Assembly: GCA_964551875.1 (NCBI GenBank)
Contig: CAZKEV010000044.1
Coordinates: forward strand, 1 to 16,428
DNA: 16,428 nt
Origin: JACTUA01 sp964551875
GTDB taxonomy: Archaea > Halobacteriota > Methanomicrobia > Methanomicrobiales > JACTUA01
Direction: 5' to 3'
The position numbers and the translations under genes are program-made. Of the stretch, positions 15,014-16,428 are shown piece by piece (the first letter of the stretch is position 1; each line of letters begins with the position of its first letter). The notes under the pieces are model-generated. The model was not told where the DNA came from. It worked only from the letters and a program-made list of their open reading frames with translations, and did not search any database.

Positions 15014-15976
15014 ATGAAGCCCACGCAGCCTGTCATCCCAACCGAGAACGTGGGGGACCTCCTCGCCGGGATGGCGAGGACCGGGTTCCAGGGGCGGAGG
15101 CTCGGGGAGTCGGTGGAGGTCTGGGCCGGCATGATCCGGGACCCGGACTGCACCATCTTCCTTGGGCTCTCGGGGGCTATGATACCGGCAGGCATGCAGA
15201 AGGTCCTCATCGAGCTCGCGAACCGGAGTTACTTCGACGTGCTTGTCTCCACGGGTGCGAACATCTTCCACGATACCTGCGAGCACCTCGGGGTCCGCCA
15301 TTACCAGGGGCATCACCATGCAGACGATGCCGAGCTCTTCTCCCGGGGGATCGACCGGATCCATGATATCTATGCCTACGAGAAGGAGTTCCGGGCGGTG
15401 GACCGTCGGATCGCCGATTTCGCGAGGGAGATCTCACCGTTCAAGGGGTCCTCCCGGGAGTTCATCGAGCGCCTCGGCCGGCACCTCCGGAAGGAGGCTC
15501 CGCAGGCAAGGTCTCTCGTCACCACCTGCGTGGAGAAGGGGATCCCCGTCTTCATCCCCGCCCTCGCCGACTCCTCCATCGGGATCGGCCTCGTGATGGC
15601 CCGGAGGGAGGGTGCCGCTATCGAGGTTGACCAGATCGCGGACATAGAGGAGATCACCCGGATGGTGGAGGGGTCGAAGAGGACGGGGGTCGTGTATATC
15701 GGGGGCGGTGTCCCCAAGAACTTCATCCAGCAGACCCAGGTCGTCGCCTCCATCCATGAAAAGGACCTGGGCGGCCATGACTATGCCATCCAGTACACGA
15801 CCGATGCACCCCACTGGGGAGGCCTCTCGGGGTGCACCTTCGAGGAGGCGGTCTCCTGGGGCAAGGAGTCCCCCACCTCCCCGAAGGTCCAGGTCTTCTG
15901 CGACGCGACCATCGCCCTCCCCCTCGTCACCTCGGCCCTTGTCGCAAGGGGGGAGAAACGGGTGAGGAGAATATAG
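15014..15976 (+). CDS. dys: Deoxyhypusine synthase, 320 aa
   Basis: The enzyme transfers the aminobutyl group of spermidine to a lysine of translation factor aIF5A, in an NAD-dependent reaction that makes deoxyhypusine. Family signatures are clear: GLSGAMIPAGM (~51-61), STGANIFHD (~79-87), IPVFIPALADSSIG (~177-190), VVYIGGGVPKNFIQQ (~226-240) and EEAVSWGK (~277-284). K284 in SWGK corresponds to the lysine that forms the enzyme-imine intermediate, so the protein should be active. The length matches archaeal homologues (~310-330). The start at 15014 is chosen because a TATA-like element lies ~30 bases upstream and GAGAGGA precedes it. A longer frame from 14930 would add a low-complexity Pro-rich segment upstream of the promoter. 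Confidence 0.93.
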   Translation: MKPTQPVIPTENVGDLLAGMARTGFQGRRLGESVEVWAGMIRDPDCTIFLGLSGAMIPAGMQKVLIELANRSYFDVLVSTGANIFHDTCEHLGVRHYQGHHHADDAELFSRGIDRIHDIYAYEKEFRAVDRRIADFAREISPFKGSSREFIERLGRHLRKEAPQARSLVTTCVEKGIPVFIPALADSSIGIGLVMARREGAAIEVDQIADIEEITRMVEGSKRTGVVYIGGGVPKNFIQQTQVVASIHEKDLGGHDYAIQYTTDAPHWGGLSGCTFEEAVSWGKESPTSPKVQVFCDATIALPLVTSALVARGEKRVRRI

Positions 15977-16377
15977 GATTCGGACATTCCGGACTATCAC
16001 TCCTTCGGAGGGGGGTTAACTGATACGTGGACGCTCCTGGGGGATTCGCTCCGCTCACCCCCGCCGCTGCGGCGTCCCCCGCGTGAGGATGGGTCTGTCC
16101 CGGAGCCTCCCCCACCAGAATACGGATAACCGCCGATCGACTGTTCCCCGAAACGGGGGGGGTTGCCCGTGCGGCGGGGGGGGCAGGTGAGCCCCCCAAG
16201 AGCACACCACTAAAACGAGTCGTGACGGTACCAAGAACCACCAGCTCGGAAGAATCGATCCTCAGTCGTGCCCCGTGACCACCACAACCCTTATGAGACC
16301 CCGTCGCCAATTACATACGCCGTTCGTGGAGCGGTGCATGGATTGCATCGCGAGTATCGAAAGATGCGAGATTCTCT
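15977..16377. other. Gene-free spacer rich in G/C runs and hairpins
   Basis: No credible gene is seen on either strand. Nested pairings are possible at 16029-16077: GGACGC with GCGTCC enclosing GGGGG (16039-16043) with CCCCC (16058-16062). Further hairpins are CCCCG-AAA-CGGGG (16146-16158) and GGGGGGC-AGGTGA-GCCCCCC (16178-16197). A weak TATA-like AATTACATACG at 16309-16319 may serve the tRNA. I looked for SRP RNA and RNase P RNA core motifs and did not find them. It could be an uncharacterised structured RNA or a repeat element. Confidence 0.4.
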
Positions 16378-16428
16378 GTTGAGGTAGCCAAGCCAGGTAT
16401 GGCGCAGGTTTGCTAAACCTGTGTCCCT
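16378..16428 (+). tRNA. tRNA-Ser(GCT), 3' end cut by the window
   Basis: The acceptor 5' strand GTTGAGG (16378-16384) is followed by T8-A9. The D-arm is GCC/GGC (16387-16389 with 16401-16403), with GG in the loop. The anticodon arm is perfect: CAGGT (16405-16409) pairs with ACCTG (16417-16421) around the loop TTGCTAA, anticodon GCT at 16412-16414. It therefore reads the serine codons AGC and AGU. The bases after the anticodon stem begin the long variable arm expected of a class II tRNA. The T-arm and acceptor 3' strand lie beyond the window, so the acceptor pairing cannot be checked. Confidence 0.88.

Noticed and set aside
13606..15210. 534-codon open frame antisense to the OFA transporter and the start of dys
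   Set aside because: Arg/Glu/Asp/Gly-rich low-complexity translation, as expected from the complement of G+C-rich third positions; the sense frames are clear families.
15927..16310. 127-codon minus-strand frame over the spacer downstream of dys
   Set aside because: Translation is Ala/Pro/Gly/Ser-rich without a domain and runs through G/C-run hairpins; more likely non-coding.
15977..16377. SRP RNA or RNase P RNA
   Set aside because: The conserved SRP helix 8 loop and the archaeal RNase P core segments could not be found.

Overview
The window looks like chromosomal DNA of a methanogenic archaeon, most likely of the order Methanomicrobiales. This rests on a G+C-rich background with archaeal TATA boxes (TTTATATA type), GGAGGTGA-type ribosome binding sites, type IV pilin-like surface proteins, a cluster of stand-alone CBS-domain genes, the euryarchaeal small GTPase/DUF2073/zinc-ribbon triad and an archaeal-type deoxyhypusine synthase. 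The species is not identified.

Layout: (1) 1-7051, + strand, is a cell-surface module. It holds the tail of a secreted beta-rich protein and an ~800-base gene-free stretch with strong hairpins. It then holds a large secreted protein with three invasin/Big-type Ig domains and a 48-bp (16-residue) Pro/Glu repeat array interrupted by two 100-N assembly gaps. Two proteins with archaeal type IV pilin N-termini follow; the second carries DUF2341 and LamG-like domains. (2) 8641-7195, - strand, is a compact three-gene operon (GTPase, DUF2073 protein, zinc ribbon) matching the archaeal oapABC/arvABC set, whose GTPase has been linked to extracellular vesicle formation in haloarchaea. (3) 8864-12752, + strand and divergent from it, is a five-gene operon made almost only of CBS domains: 18 copies by my count, the first gene also carrying a zinc ribbon. 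An inverted repeat lies just upstream of its TATA box. (4) 12784-13572 is a lower-G+C LolA-like lipoprotein gene. (5) 13654-14907 is an OFA-family (oxalate/formate antiporter-like) MFS transporter. (6) 15014-15976 is deoxyhypusine synthase. (7) 15977-16377 is a gene-free, G/C-run and hairpin-rich spacer, followed by a tRNA-Ser(GCT) cut by the window end.

The most unusual region is the divergent pair in the middle. A string of tandem CBS-domain proteins, probably a nucleotide-sensing array, shares a control region with the vesicle-associated GTPase operon. The CBS ligand-site signature is intact in genes 1 and 3 but degenerate in parts of genes 2, 4 and 5, which suggests divided sensory and structural roles. 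No effector domain other than the zinc ribbon is present, so the output of the array is unknown.
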